From: Pullulanibacillus camelliae
Lineage (GTDB): Bacteria; Bacillota; Bacilli; Bacillales; Sporolactobacillaceae
Direction of reading: 5' to 3'
Length of the DNA: 64,000 nucleotides
Assembly (NCBI RefSeq): GCF_014642655.1
Contig: NZ_BMIR01000021.1
Coordinates: 1 to 64,000 of the forward strand
Part shown: piece by piece, positions 45,305-54,490 of the stretch
How positions within the stretch are numbered: position 1 is the first letter of the stretch
How the letters are laid out: each line of letters starts with the position of its first letter
The notes under the pieces: model-generated
Databases searched by the model: none
What the model was told of the DNA's origin: nothing
What the model saw: only the letters and a program-made list of their open reading frames with translations
Position numbers and translations under genes: made by a program

Positions 45305-45523
45305 TCACTTGTTTTGCTGATTTTGCATCGCTTTCATCATTTGATTGATTTTCTTTTGCGACGGGTTTTGTCCCATTTGCATCATCATGACACGTAACAT
45401 TTTTTCATTAATCGGCGGATTCTTTTTCAAATAATCCATCATGTATTTCCGGGCAATAAAGAATCCTAATAAAATGCCTACGATCAGCGCTAGGACTCCA
45501 ATTAATATATATAGCCACAACAT
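45305..45523 (-). CDS. yneF: UPF0154 membrane protein YneF
   Basis: A 72-residue protein with one N-terminal membrane helix (about 4-25, [20 protein letters not shown]) and a Met/Gln/Lys-rich tail with [30 protein letters not shown], the signature of UPF0154. AAGGAGG precedes the ATG. It occupies the same place after sirA and tkt as in B. subtilis. The function is unknown. Confidence 0.9.
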   Translation of the reverse strand: MLWLYILIGVLALIVGILLGFFIARKYMMDYLKKNPPINEKMLRVMMMQMGQNPSQKKINQMMKAMQNQQNK

Positions 45524-45735
45524 ACCGCCTGTGTCCTCCTTCTAAAATCTTTCCATATGTGCCAAATTTCGTTCTTATAGCCAAAAAGACACTATAGAGT
45601 CATTCCCTTTCATAGTGTACTATAAGCCCTGTTTGAACACAATACCTTATATATCCTCAGTGCTTTTATGATTCACTTAATGCTGATTTATCGATCCAGC
45701 GCTTGAAGCAAAGTGCACCTTTACATCTATTCATC

Positions 45736-46197
45736 TCAAACTTCTGATTTTGTTTTAATTAAAGCCACTGTCTTTGGCGGCTTTAGCCATCCACTGTTAT
45801 AGTTTTGACAATCAACTGCTAAAAAATAATCGTCTAATGTTCGTAGGACTTCAAATACCCACGCTTCTTGATTTAAACTTCCTGTTGCTTCAACAATAAG
45901 ATGCCCCGAGAGACAGCGCAGATTGACAAAGCCTTTACCATCCGATATTCGCAGGTCTTGCCACGCTTTATGTAAATATTTATTTTGAGTGAATCTCGCT
46001 TTTCGCTCAACACAATGAAAAACAGTCAGAGCAGGAATAGTTTGCGTCACATACTTAATTTGCTTATTGATAATTTCCTTTAAATCCATATCTTGAGTCG
46101 TTTTCATTTCTACAAATAATTGAAAGAGTTTTTCATCCTTACCGAAGTAATCATTTGCAACATGCTCATGTACGAGATAAATTTCATAAAGCCTCAT
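45736..46197 (-). CDS. sirA: Sporulation inhibitor of replication SirA
   Basis: In B. subtilis SirA is made under Spo0A control and binds domain I of DnaA to block new rounds of replication at sporulation. This 153-residue protein matches the family in YEIYLVHEHVANDYFGKDEKLFQLF at the start (residues 4 onward), IKYVTQTIPAL in the middle and FLAVDCQN..GWL near the end. GGAGGGG precedes the ATG. The assignment rests on these motifs plus the tkt-sirA-yneF order. A Spo0A box was not found with confidence. Confidence 0.85.
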   Translation of the reverse strand: MRLYEIYLVHEHVANDYFGKDEKLFQLFVEMKTTQDMDLKEIINKQIKYVTQTIPALTVFHCVERKARFTQNKYLHKAWQDLRISDGKGFVNLRCLSGHLIVEATGSLNQEAWVFEVLRTLDDYFLAVDCQNYNSGWLKPPKTVALIKTKSEV

Positions 46198-46339
46198 GGC
46201 AACCCCTCCCCATATTAGCCTGTCTACCTACCATTATTATAATGATCGAAGACTTCACATTATGTCTAAACAAGGGAGCCATGAGGCGAAAATATTATAA
46301 TAATTTGTCGTTTTTCATAATAATGGCAAAAGGCTCGGA

Positions 46340-48337
46340 TTACTTGCCAATAACAGCCTTCATTTCTTTCACAACATTATCAACAGTAAAGCCATATTCT
46401 TCAAGAACTTTATTGCCGTTAGCTGATGCACCAAAGCGATCAATGGTAATTGTTCGTCCCTTATCACCAACATAACGCGCCCAACCAAGTGAGCTTCCTA
46501 CCTCTACTGCTAAACGGTTCTTCACTTCAGATGGAAGAATACTGTTTTTGTAATCCTCTGACTGTGCTTCGAAAAGATCCCAAGATGGCATGCTTACAAC
46601 GCGAACATTGATACCATCGGCTTTCAATACTTTTTGAGCCTCTACAGCAAGATGAACCTCTGAACCCGTAGCAAGAATAATGCCATCTGGCTGTCCATCA
46701 GCTTCAGCGACAACATAAGCACCGCGCTTTACCCCTTCAGCTGCATGGGCGATCGTTCCTTCAAGTGTTGGCAGCCCTTGACGCGTAAGAACTAAAGCAG
46801 TAGGCTTGTTCACACTCTCAACTGCTAATCTCCAAGCTTCGCGCGTTTCATTGCCATCCGCTGGACGAATAACCGATAGATTCGGAATCGCCCGCATGGA
46901 AGCAAGCTGTTCAATAGGCTCATGAGTTGGGCCATCCTCTCCGACTGCAATGCTATCATGTGTAAACACATAAATAGATGGTACAGACATGATAGCAGAT
47001 AGCCGCATCGCTGGACGCAGATAATCGGAAAAGACAAAGAATGTCGAGCCATAAGGTTTGACACCGCCGTGTAGCGCCATACCATTGACAGCTGCCGCCA
47101 TAGCAAACTCGCGAACACCAAACCAGACGTTGCGCCCTTGATAATGCTCAGGTAAGAAATCCTCACTATTTTTAATCACTGTTTTTGTTGATGACACTAA
47201 GTCAGCAGCACCACCAAATAATGCAGGCACTGTGTCTGCTAAAGCATTAATGACTTCATATGAAGTTGCTCGCGTTGCCTCATTATCACCAATTTTATAC
47301 TGAGGAAGATTTGCATCATAGCCTTCTGGTAATTCATTATTAATGACTTGCTTAAATTGCTTAGCAAGCTCTGGATAGGCCTTTTCATATTCTGAAACAA
47401 GACGGTTCCAATCGGTTTCAATCGCTTCACCTTTTTCAGTGAGCTTAGCAAAGTGATCACGAACAGCACTTGGGACAGTGAACGGCTCTTCAGTCCATTC
47501 ATAGAATTTCTTTGCAGCACTGGCTTCTTCTGCACCTAAAGGATTACCATGGACCTTATTTGTTCCGCCGTGTGTAGGCGATCCATAACCAATAGTCGTT
47601 TTCACTTCGATTAGAGTGGGCTTGTCAATGTTTTGTGTTGCTTGGGCTAGCGCCTTGTTTAAAGCGTCAAGATCATTACCATCTTCAACACGTAACACAT
47701 CCCAGCCATAGGCTTCAAAACGTTTTTGTACATTCTCATTAAAAGATATATTAAGATCACCATCAAGAGAGATGTCGTTGGAATCGTAGAGGACGACCAA
47801 TTTTCCTAATTTAAGACGCCCAGCTAAAGAAGCAGCTTCAGACGCTACACCTTCCATCATATCGCCGTCACCACAAATGGAATATGTAAAATGATCAACA
47901 ACATTATAATCGTCGCGGTTATAAGTAGCAGCCAAATGGCGCTCAGCCATTGCCATACCGACAGCCATCGCTACCCCTTGCCCTAATGGACCTGTTGTTG
48001 CATCAACGCCAGGTGTATGTCCAAATTCGGGATGTCCAGGCGTTTTGGAACCCCATTGACGAAATGATTTTAAGTCTTCAATACTCACATCGTAATTAAA
48101 CAAATGCAACAGACTATATAAAAGCATCGAACCATGCCCAGCCGAAAGAACAAATCGATCGCGATTAAACCATTTTGGATGATGTGGATTATGGTTCATA
48201 AAATCTTTCCATAATGCATAGGCCATTGGAGCAGCGCCCATTGGCATCCCAGGATGCCCAGAATTGGCTTTTTCAATGGCATCAATGGAAAGCGTACGAA
48301 TCGTATTAATAGATAATTGATCAATGGATTGTCCCAA
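46340..48337 (-). CDS. tkt: Transketolase
   Basis: Thiamine-diphosphate enzyme of the non-oxidative pentose phosphate pathway; 665 residues, full length. The N-terminal [11 protein letters not shown] at about 28-38, the ThDP motif [18 protein letters not shown] with the magnesium ligands at about 155-172, and the pyrimidine-domain [19 protein letters not shown] at about 470-488 are clear. The start is a TTG at 48337 preceded by GGAAGGAA. It is isolated from zwf but serves the same pathway. Confidence 0.96.
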   Translation of the reverse strand: MGQSIDQLSINTIRTLSIDAIEKANSGHPGMPMGAAPMAYALWKDFMNHNPHHPKWFNRDRFVLSAGHGSMLLYSLLHLFNYDVSIEDLKSFRQWGSKTPGHPEFGHTPGVDATTGPLGQGVAMAVGMAMAERHLAATYNRDDYNVVDHFTYSICGDGDMMEGVASEAASLAGRLKLGKLVVLYDSNDISLDGDLNISFNENVQKRFEAYGWDVLRVEDGNDLDALNKALAQATQNIDKPTLIEVKTTIGYGSPTHGGTNKVHGNPLGAEEASAAKKFYEWTEEPFTVPSAVRDHFAKLTEKGEAIETDWNRLVSEYEKAYPELAKQFKQVINNELPEGYDANLPQYKIGDNEATRATSYEVINALADTVPALFGGAADLVSSTKTVIKNSEDFLPEHYQGRNVWFGVREFAMAAAVNGMALHGGVKPYGSTFFVFSDYLRPAMRLSAIMSVPSIYVFTHDSIAVGEDGPTHEPIEQLASMRAIPNLSVIRPADGNETREAWRLAVESVNKPTALVLTRQGLPTLEGTIAHAAEGVKRGAYVVAEADGQPDGIILATGSEVHLAVEAQKVLKADGINVRVVSMPSWDLFEAQSEDYKNSILPSEVKNRLAVEVGSSLGWARYVGDKGRTITIDRFGASANGNKVLEEYGFTVDNVVKEMKAVIGK

Positions 48338-48396
48338 TTTAAGATCATTCCTTCCAATAATTGATACTTATTCTCTTATTTTAGCACAAAAAAGAG

Positions 48397-48562
48397 CTAA
48401 ACTGTTAATACTTCAGCGGCACTAAAGACCTTATCTTTCATTTTATCTTTTCCCAAAAGGATAAAGCCTATCACTTCTCCATTACCTTCCCAATCATACA
48501 CTAATTAGCAGTGTTGCCCAACCTCATATTGGATTTGCTCCTGCCACTCATTGAACTAAAGC
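48397..48562 (-). pseudogene. Possible decayed open reading frame
   Basis: The minus strand reads FNEWQEQIQYEVGQHC, a TAA stop, then LVYDWEGNGEVIGFILLG and KDKMKDKVFSAAEVLTV before a TAG. The protein-like composition on both sides of the TAA suggests a broken gene. I do not recognise it, and the stop is TAA, so it is not selenocysteine. It fills most of the 291-base gap between tkt and ynzC. Confidence 0.3.
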
Positions 48563-48628
48563 AGCTATGATAAACGAAATCACCCAAATGACCTTTGGCA
48601 ATATAGCAATAAATTATTATAATGAAGA

Positions 48629-48862
48629 TTAGTGTTTTTTACGCCTTTGTTTGCTTTGCTTTAGCTTTGGAGGCGTGACATCGTTGCCTTCTTCATCAAC
48701 AACTGTAATGGAGTGCAACTGTTCTTTAAAGCGATTGCGAAAAGCTTGTAAATATTTTGCACGTAATTCTTGCTGTTCAATTTTTTCTTCTTTTGTCAAC
48801 CCATCCTGCTTAGCTTTGCGAGCTAATTCATTAATACGGGTTAGCAGATCACTTGGTAACAT
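48629..48862 (-). CDS. ynzC: UPF0291 (DUF896) protein YnzC
   Basis: A 77-residue basic protein, the same length as B. subtilis YnzC. The first half is the helical hairpin LLTRINELARKAKQDGLTKEEK, and the segment LRAKYLQAFRNRFKEQL is family-typical. The second half is Lys/Arg-rich and probably disordered. The frame opens 7 codons upstream, but GGGAG lies 5 bases before the ATG at 48862. It follows yneA, as in the Bacillus SOS cluster. YneB, usually present between them, is missing. Confidence 0.88.
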   Translation of the reverse strand: MLPSDLLTRINELARKAKQDGLTKEEKIEQQELRAKYLQAFRNRFKEQLHSITVVDEEGNDVTPPKLKQSKQRRKKH

Positions 48863-48949
48863 AGTATCTCCCTTTTCATACATATTGACATCAGCTTAAC
48901 TTATCTCTCTCTATTCTTCAAGCTTTTTAGTATGAAGGGAATGACGGCT

Positions 48950-49264
48950 TTATTGAGAAGCCATTTCATTAACTTCTTTCTTAATAGGAATCACTAGCTT
49001 ATCCCCTGAATGAATACTATCTCCCTCGATACGATTATTTTTTTCAACCCAAGTAACAAATGAAGAAATATCTGTATCTTCGCGCTTTCCTTGTTTTTTT
49101 GCGATGGCCCACAGTGTATCGCCTTTCTCAACGGTGATGGTTTGATAAGATGATTTATCAACGGGTGTAAGCGCATGAATAACTGCCCAAATACAACCCA
49201 GAGCTATTGCAATAAATAATCCATATAAAATGATCTCATTCTTAATAGTTTTTCGTTTGTTCAT
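48950..49264 (-). CDS. yneA: SOS cell-division suppressor YneA
   Basis: A 104-residue protein with a short basic N-terminus, one membrane helix (about 11-31) and an extracellular LysM domain (about 43-95; ITVEKGDTLWAIAKKQGK, GDKLVIPI). YneA delays cell division during the SOS response. GGGAGAG precedes the ATG at 49264; an ATG five codons earlier is a weaker start. It is divergent from lexA, and four LexA boxes lie between them. Confidence 0.9.
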   Translation of the reverse strand: MNKRKTIKNEIILYGLFIAIALGCIWAVIHALTPVDKSSYQTITVEKGDTLWAIAKKQGKREDTDISSFVTWVEKNNRIEGDSIHSGDKLVIPIKKEVNEMASQ

Positions 49265-49284
49265 GACTAACTCTCCCATCCATA

Positions 49285-49298
49285 AGAATAAACGTTCG
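49285..49298. promoter_or_regulatory. LexA box 1 (yneA side)
   Basis: AGAATaaacGTTCG agrees with the Bacillus CGAACnnnnGTTCG consensus except in two or three left-arm bases. It lies 21 bases upstream of the yneA start codon. Confidence 0.6.
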
Positions 49299-49321
49299 TT
49301 TTTGTTGTTTTTATTCTAAAA

Positions 49322-49335
49322 CGAAAATACGTTCG
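49322..49335. promoter_or_regulatory. LexA box 2
   Basis: CGAAAatacGTTCG has one mismatch to the CGAACnnnnGTTCG consensus. It is central in the yneA-lexA intergenic region. Confidence 0.75.
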
Positions 49336-49351
49336 TGTCAATGCTTTTTTT

Positions 49352-49365
49352 CGAACGAATGTTTG
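49352..49365. promoter_or_regulatory. LexA box 3
   Basis: CGAACgaatGTTTG has one mismatch to the consensus and overlaps the predicted -35 of lexA. Confidence 0.8.
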
Positions 49366-49391
49366 CGTTAAGAATTCATAAATGCTATACT
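49363..49391 (+). promoter_or_regulatory. Predicted lexA promoter
   Basis: TTGCGT (49363-49368) and TATACT (49386-49391) are separated by 17 bases. LexA box 3 overlaps the -35, and box 4 lies just downstream of the start of transcription. Confidence 0.6.
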
Positions 49392-49405
49392 GATTTTAGA
49401 AAAAA

Positions 49406-49419
49406 CGAATAAGCGTTCT
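49406..49419. promoter_or_regulatory. LexA box 4 (lexA side)
   Basis: CGAATaagcGTTCT has two mismatches to the consensus and lies about 46 bases upstream of the lexA start. Confidence 0.65.
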
Positions 49420-49464
49420 TTTGGTAATTTAGGAAGTTATTAATCTATGAATGGAGGCCTATTT

Positions 49465-50079
49465 ATGAAGCTTTCCAAAAGACAACAAGCCATTATTGAT
49501 TTTATAAAAAATGAGGTTAAGGCAAAGGGATATCCACCGTCCGTTCGGGAAATTGGAAATGCTGTTGGGTTAGCATCAACCTCAACGGTCCACGGCCATC
49601 TAGAAAGACTTGAGAAAAAAGGCTATTTAAGAAGAGATCCAACAAAACCACGCGCGATTGAAGTCATCGATCCGGATACGGCTTCCCTTCCAAAGCAAGG
49701 AAGCACGCTTTTACCTGTTATCGGAAAAGTCACTGCAGGCGAGCCGATTACTGCCATTGAAAACATCGATGAATACTTACCCGTCCCTGAAAGCTTAGCT
49801 AGTGGCGGTGATGCTTATATCCTTAATGTCGTTGGGGACAGTATGATCAATGCCGGTATTTTAAGTGGTGATCAGGTGATTGTCCGTTCGCAACAATCGG
49901 CGGATAATGGAGAAATCGTCGTGGCAATGACCGAGGAAGATGAAGCAACGATCAAACGCTTTTTTAAGGAAAAAGATCATATCAGATTACAGCCTGAAAA
50001 TCCGAACATGGCGCCTATTATTGTTAAAAACTGTATAATATTAGGGAAAGTGATCGGCGTTTACAGAAGAATTCATTAA
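49465..50079 (+). CDS. lexA: LexA repressor
   Basis: SOS repressor and self-cleaving serine protease of 204 residues. The N-terminal winged helix (about 1-65) has [19 protein letters not shown]. The cleavage site Ala91-Gly92 is in KVTAGEPI. The catalytic Ser is at about 126 in [10 protein letters not shown] and Lys at about 164 in ATIKRFF. An ATG six codons upstream opens the frame, but GGAGG lies 7 bases before the ATG at 49465. It is autoregulated through the boxes upstream. Confidence 0.96.
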   Translation: MKLSKRQQAIIDFIKNEVKAKGYPPSVREIGNAVGLASTSTVHGHLERLEKKGYLRRDPTKPRAIEVIDPDTASLPKQGSTLLPVIGKVTAGEPITAIENIDEYLPVPESLASGGDAYILNVVGDSMINAGILSGDQVIVRSQQSADNGEIVVAMTEEDEATIKRFFKEKDHIRLQPENPNMAPIIVKNCIILGKVIGVYRRIH

Positions 50080-50126
50080 TAAATGTGTAGAGACTTCCTT
50101 GTGTCTTACATAACTTAATGCAAAAG

Positions 50127-50166
50127 AAAAAGCTTAGAGACGCTTTCTTGTCCTCTAAGCTTTTTT
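50127..50166. terminator. Bidirectional terminator after lexA
   Basis: AAAAAGCTTAGAG pairs with CTCTAAGCTTTTT (50127-50139 with 50153-50165). T-runs occur on both strands, so it can serve lexA and the convergent L,D-transpeptidase gene, whose stop it touches. Confidence 0.85.
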
Positions 50167-50497
50167 AGTGGATATAAACATTGGTGCCAATTGGAACACG
50201 TGCCGACAGTTCCAAAACGTCCCAATTGTTCATTCTTACACAGCCATGAGAAACATCTTTACCGATCGATGAAGGATCATTGGTACCGTGTATTCCATAG
50301 TGCGGCTTAGACAGTCCCATCCACATGGCGCCGAATGGGCCTCCAGGATTGGGCGCCTTATTTATAATTTGAAAATTTCCTGGAGGAGTCGGTGTTAGCA
50401 TTTTCCCTATCGCAATGGAATAGCTTTTAATCTTTTGATTCCCATCATAAAGAGTGAGTTGATGCCGTTTTTTATTGATATCGATCCATAGTGCCAC
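50165..50497 (-). CDS. L,D-transpeptidase (YkuD domain)
   Basis: A 110-residue YkuD-fold protein, domain-only size. The catalytic signature is complete: [10 protein letters not shown] with the first His at about 71 and VSHGCVRM with the nucleophilic Cys at about 86. Family members make 3-3 cross-links in peptidoglycan or attach proteins to the wall, often in spores. It has no signal peptide, LysM or membrane helix, so its route to the wall is unclear. GGAG is 8 bases before the GTG at 50497; GTG and TTG codons slightly upstream are alternatives. Confidence 0.85.
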   Translation of the reverse strand: MALWIDINKKRHQLTLYDGNQKIKSYSIAIGKMLTPTPPGNFQIINKAPNPGGPFGAMWMGLSKPHYGIHGTNDPSSIGKDVSHGCVRMNNWDVLELSARVPIGTNVYIH

Positions 50498-50632
50498 AAT
50501 CAACACTCCTATTTTTTAGGTGAAGTCCCTCCCTATTGCATATGAATCTGTCACACAAAGCGTGATGTGAAAACCAGACGGAAACGCACGGCATTTTTTA
50601 TAGATTCAAACAAAACATTTATCATGTGTTTA

Positions 50633-50785
50633 GTCCTGCAGGAAGTGGGAGATCGGTAAGAACTTAGCAGTCCGAAGGCGCGAGGAGGCTTACCACTCCC
50701 CCGCGGAAAGCGAGCGGCCTGGAACGGAAATCCGCACCGTCCTCATGACCAGAAATTTTATGCTTTCTTTTCTTTTAAAAAAGGC
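50633..50785. repeat. Dispersed repeat, long copy
   Basis: About 150 bases parallel to 32930-33110: GTCCTGCAGGAAGTGGGAGATC, GGTAAGAACTTAGCAG, GAGGAGGCTTACCACTC, CGGAAAGCGAGCGGCCTGGA, CCGCACCGTCCTCATGACCA. It ends in a pyrimidine run like the other copies. It fills most of the 322-base gap (50498-50819). Confidence 0.7.
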
Positions 50786-50819
50786 TGCTGTATGGTAACA
50801 GCAGCCCTGGTTTCTTGAA

Positions 50820-51698
50820 TTAATGAATATTTCTTTTTTTGAAATTTCCACCCTTGACATCATGAATGTCTCCAATCGCCAAAAATGCGGAGGGATCGAT
50901 TTCACTGACAATATTTTTGAGCTTCGCTTCTTCAAGTCGGGTGACAACTGTGAAAATCACCTGCTTATCATCCCCTGAATAAGCACCCTCACCATTGAGA
51001 TAGGTCACACCTCGTCCTAAACGATCATTGAGGGTATCCCCAATCTCGGTATGCTTATCACTGATGATCCAAACGGATTTAGAGGATTCAAGCCCTTCCA
51101 CAGTAACATCGATCATTTTAAAGGCAATAAAATAAGCGATCAAGGAATACATCGCGTGATTCCATCCAAAGACGAAACCTGCACTCCCTAAAATGAAGAT
51201 ATTAAAAAACATCACGGTTTCTCCAACAGAGAATGGAATCGATTTATTAAAAAGAATCGCTAAAATCTCGGTACCATCTGATGTTCCACCGTTACGAATG
51301 ACCAAACCGATACCAATCCCAAGAAAAATACCACCAAAAACAGCAGCGAGAAGCGGATCATCAGTAAAGGCTTGAATAGGTGTAAAGAGCACGGTCAAAA
51401 TCGACAAAACAACTATGGCACCCAAGGAAGTAATCGTGAAGGTTTTCCCCATGTGCTTGTACCCTAAAATAAAAAACGGCAGATTGACTATAAATAGAAA
51501 TAGTCCAAGGGATATTCCAGTAATATGCGATAGCATGATGGATATCCCGGTAATTCCCCCATCTATAATCCCATTTGGGACAAGAAAAATCTCAAGTGCG
51601 ACAGCTTCTAACGAGACACCGATAAGGATAAAGATCATGCGTCGCGTAACTTCCGCTTTGGTTATTTTACGGTGTTTAACTTTTGGTGTGTCTAACAA
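50820..51698 (-). CDS. YitT-family membrane protein
   Basis: A 292-residue protein with five hydrophobic segments (YitT_membrane) over about 20-190, then a soluble DUF2179 domain (about 210-285) with GRGVTYLNGEGAYSGDDKQVIFTVVTR. VPNGIIDGGITGISIML and FGGIFLGIGIGLVIRNGGTSDGTEIL carry the conserved glycines. The start is a TTG after GAGGTGG. The function of the family is not established. Confidence 0.85.
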   Translation of the reverse strand: MLDTPKVKHRKITKAEVTRRMIFILIGVSLEAVALEIFLVPNGIIDGGITGISIMLSHITGISLGLFLFIVNLPFFILGYKHMGKTFTITSLGAIVVLSILTVLFTPIQAFTDDPLLAAVFGGIFLGIGIGLVIRNGGTSDGTEILAILFNKSIPFSVGETVMFFNIFILGSAGFVFGWNHAMYSLIAYFIAFKMIDVTVEGLESSKSVWIISDKHTEIGDTLNDRLGRGVTYLNGEGAYSGDDKQVIFTVVTRLEEAKLKNIVSEIDPSAFLAIGDIHDVKGGNFKKRNIH

Positions 51699-51748
51699 CT
51701 TGCCACCTCTTTTATTAATGCTTTTATCTATGTAGGTGTGGGTGTTTT

Positions 51749-51943
51749 TTACTCTTTTGATATTTGTTTAGAATGCTTCGTCTCTTCATCGTCATCCGTC
51801 AAGAGACCCTTTGTTCCTGCCTTAAATTCACGCAGTGTTTTCCCCATTGCTCTTCCTAATTCAGGAAGTTTTTTAGGACCAAATATAAGCAAAGCAGCTA
51901 TAACAATCAATATGATATGACTTGGAGCAAAAAGATCACCCAT
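51749..51943 (-). CDS. tatA: Sec-independent translocase TatA-type protein
   Basis: A 64-residue protein with an N-terminal membrane helix (about 8-22), the FGPKKLPELGRAMGKTLREF hinge and amphipathic helix, and an acidic-then-basic tail. It forms the pore component for folded-protein export. No tatC is nearby. GGAGATG precedes the ATG. It lies between the YitT gene and the divergent YkvI gene. Confidence 0.9.
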   Translation of the reverse strand: MGDLFAPSHIILIVIAALLIFGPKKLPELGRAMGKTLREFKAGTKGLLTDDDEETKHSKQISKE

Positions 51944-52145
51944 CTATAACATCTCCTAATCGTTTTATTTCATTATACATTAAATCAAATGATTGCGCAT
52001 TTGACAGAGCCTGGGCAAGAGATTTTCAATTCCCCGTCCAGCCTTCATCAAACTCTCTGCCAATTTTATTAATGAAGGACCAACTCAAGAATATAATGAA
52101 AAGGACAAGGCATTAACATATCAGATCAATAAGGGGTCGACACGA

Positions 52146-53204
52146 TTGAGCAACAAAAAAAAGATATTACAAGTCGCAGCGACATATATAGGAACCGTGG
52201 TGGGGGCCGGCTTTGCTACGGGTAAAGAAATTGTAGAGTTTTTTATTAGCTCGGGAGTGGCTGGCTTATTGGGGATTTTGTTCACAGGCTTAGGCTTTAT
52301 TTGGATTGGCACAAAGATTATGCGCCTGTCCAGCCAGTATGGCTTTGACTCCTATCAAGCCTTTAATGATTATTTATTCGGGAAAAAATTTGGCCTGTTT
52401 ATCAACAGCCTTTTTCTTGTCATTTTATTTGGCACAACATCTGTCATGATTGCTGGCACAGGTTCCCTGTTTCAAGAGCAATTAGGGATTGCAAAAATTT
52501 GGGGGATTCTTTTCATTGTCCTGTTCTGCTTTTTGGCGATGTTAAAAGGGCTGCAAGGGATTCTTACCGTCAATTCGATTATCGTTCCGATTATGATTGG
52601 TTTCACACTTTTAATCGCCTATTTGACACTAGGGAACCCTACCTTATCACATTGGTCCTTTCCATTTCCAGAGCTTTGGAGCGATTCACGTTGGTTCATC
52701 AATGCACTCGTCTACGTCTCTTATAATGTCACCATGGCTATTGTTGTGTTGGCTCCCTTGGGCAATGAAATTAATGATGAAAGAATATTGAAATGGGGCG
52801 GGTTCATAGGGGGACTTGGCTTAACAGTGATCCTCTTATCCTCGTTCATTGTCTTGGGCACCCTTCCTCATGTTAAGACATTTAATATCCCAATGGCTCA
52901 AGCTATTAAAGCTTATGGTCCACTCATCCATTATGTCTATGTTGCCGTCGTTTTTGGAGAAATTTTCTCGACAGTTATTGGTAATGTCTTCGGCTTAGGG
53001 CGTCAACTCCAAAACTGGCTCCACCTTTCGCAGAATAAAATCGTTATACTCATTTTATTGATTTGCGTCTGTATCGGGCTAGGTGATTTTGGCACTCTTC
53101 TGGCCTTCTTTTATCGCTTATTTGGAACCATCGGTTTATTTATTCTTTTCTTTATTATTTTTTTCCCTGTCTTTACTCTACGTTCACAAAAGCGACTGAA
53201 GTAG
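52146..53204 (+). CDS. YkvI-like membrane protein
   Basis: A 352-residue polytopic protein with ten or eleven hydrophobic segments, beginning ATYIGTVVGAGFATGKEIVEFF, which is characteristic of the YkvI family (LeuT-fold-like transporters of unknown substrate). FVIVLGTLPH-like loops and VVFGEIFSTVIGNVFGLGRQL follow. AAGGGG is 9 bases before a TTG start. No partner gene is adjacent. Confidence 0.75.
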   Translation: MSNKKKILQVAATYIGTVVGAGFATGKEIVEFFISSGVAGLLGILFTGLGFIWIGTKIMRLSSQYGFDSYQAFNDYLFGKKFGLFINSLFLVILFGTTSVMIAGTGSLFQEQLGIAKIWGILFIVLFCFLAMLKGLQGILTVNSIIVPIMIGFTLLIAYLTLGNPTLSHWSFPFPELWSDSRWFINALVYVSYNVTMAIVVLAPLGNEINDERILKWGGFIGGLGLTVILLSSFIVLGTLPHVKTFNIPMAQAIKAYGPLIHYVYVAVVFGEIFSTVIGNVFGLGRQLQNWLHLSQNKIVILILLICVCIGLGDFGTLLAFFYRLFGTIGLFILFFIIFFPVFTLRSQKRLK

Positions 53205-53213
53205 GTCTGTATT

Positions 53214-53251
53214 GAAAAAAAGGCTCATCCCCTTTTTCATAGCATGAGCCT
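53214..53251 (-). terminator. Terminator of the NDH-2-like gene
   Basis: AGGCTCAT pairs with ATGAGCCT (53221-53228 with 53244-53251), and on the minus strand a seven-T run follows. It may also stop the convergent ykvI transcript. Confidence 0.8.
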
Positions 53252-53268
53252 ATGCTTAACCTTATCTA

Positions 53269-54327
53269 TCAATGGCCTTTAGCATGTAAATATTCTACAT
53301 AATTTTTCATTATCTTAGGCACGCGGCCAATCAATGACCGGTTCCCAATAGCACCAAATCCTACTTTTCTACCTAGAGAACCAAGAGTCCCTTTATGAGT
53401 CAGTCCCTTTTTTTGCTTGATTGCTCTATGACTCAACTCATCTAACAGACTGTTGCCAACAATCCTCCCCTGCTGCTTAGCAATTTGAGCGCTGGGGAAA
53501 AAGGGCGTTGAGGAGCAATCCCCAACCACAAACACCCGCTTATCACTGATTAATCGACTCTGGCGATTGATAAGGATTCTGCCAAACCGATCCTTTTCTA
53601 CCTGAAGCTTGCTAACAACATGACTCGGCTGGATGCCAGCTGCCCATATGATGAGATCCGCATATTCTCGTTGACCATTATTGTATATGGCGTGATCGCT
53701 AATGTATTCGAGATGAGACCGTTGTTTAACTTGAATATCATGAGCATTAAACCACTCATTCACATAGGATTGAATCATTGGCGAAAAATGTTTTAAAACA
53801 CTGTGTCCTCTTTCAAGGATATGTATGTTTAAATCCTTTCTCGACTCCCTGAGTTCACTCGCTAATTCGACGCCTGTTAATCCGCCCCCGATGATCTTGA
53901 TAGTTCCATAGGGCTTTGTATTTTGTATCTCTTCATAGGTTTTTCTAGTCTGTTCTATCGTTTGCAAGCTTCTCGTAAACGTTTGTGCCCCTTTAAGCGA
54001 CTGCCATTTATCTTCAGCGCCTAAAGCAATGATCAAATAGTCATAATACACTGTCTCCCTATCGGTTACGACACATCGCTGTTTGAGATCGACACGAAGG
54101 ATTTCTGCATAATAAACATTTAAACACTCATGCTTTGGGAATTTCATTCTCGTTTTTTCATCTGAAAGAGTTCCAGCTGCCAAGGCATGGTGTTGAGTTT
54201 TTAAGGAATGAAAAGGATGACGATCTACTAAAGTGATATAAAAGGGCTGTTTAGTGTGTTTTTTAATCAATTGCTTAATGGCCTCAAGTCCTCCATATCC
54301 TCCACCTAAAACGACAATGTGACTCAT
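53269..54327 (-). CDS. NDH-2-like FAD-dependent NAD(P)H oxidoreductase
   Basis: A 352-residue flavoprotein of the type II NADH dehydrogenase family. The FAD-binding loop VVLGGGYGGLEAI is at residues 4-16, DYLIIALGAED at about 95, the second dinucleotide loop IIGGGLTGVELASEL at about 146-160 and VFVVGDCSST at about 270. Members carry electrons from NADH to quinone at the membrane. It is somewhat shorter than Ndh (about 390-400), and the C-terminal membrane-anchoring region is small, as in the YutJ-like subgroup. GAGGAGG precedes the ATG. Confidence 0.8.
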   Translation of the reverse strand: MSHIVVLGGGYGGLEAIKQLIKKHTKQPFYITLVDRHPFHSLKTQHHALAAGTLSDEKTRMKFPKHECLNVYYAEILRVDLKQRCVVTDRETVYYDYLIIALGAEDKWQSLKGAQTFTRSLQTIEQTRKTYEEIQNTKPYGTIKIIGGGLTGVELASELRESRKDLNIHILERGHSVLKHFSPMIQSYVNEWFNAHDIQVKQRSHLEYISDHAIYNNGQREYADLIIWAAGIQPSHVVSKLQVEKDRFGRILINRQSRLISDKRVFVVGDCSSTPFFPSAQIAKQQGRIVGNSLLDELSHRAIKQKKGLTHKGTLGSLGRKVGFGAIGNRSLIGRVPKIMKNYVEYLHAKGH

Positions 54328-54490
54328 GAGGTTCCTCCTCGCTTTTCACATCCCGGTGCTTCAACCGCCTTTATATAAGTCAGCTCAGCAAACGAATCCT
54401 CTACAAATCTTTACTAAGCGACAGCTTAAAATATGCAAATTGCATGACGTTATTTTAAAAGTATCTTCTAAGCTTAATCCGCCTTATTTC

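Noticed and set aside
48500-48520. A second selenocysteine codon in QHC-stop-LVYDWEG
   Set aside because: The stop codon is TAA, not TGA, and there is a stop just before the first piece; better seen as a broken gene.
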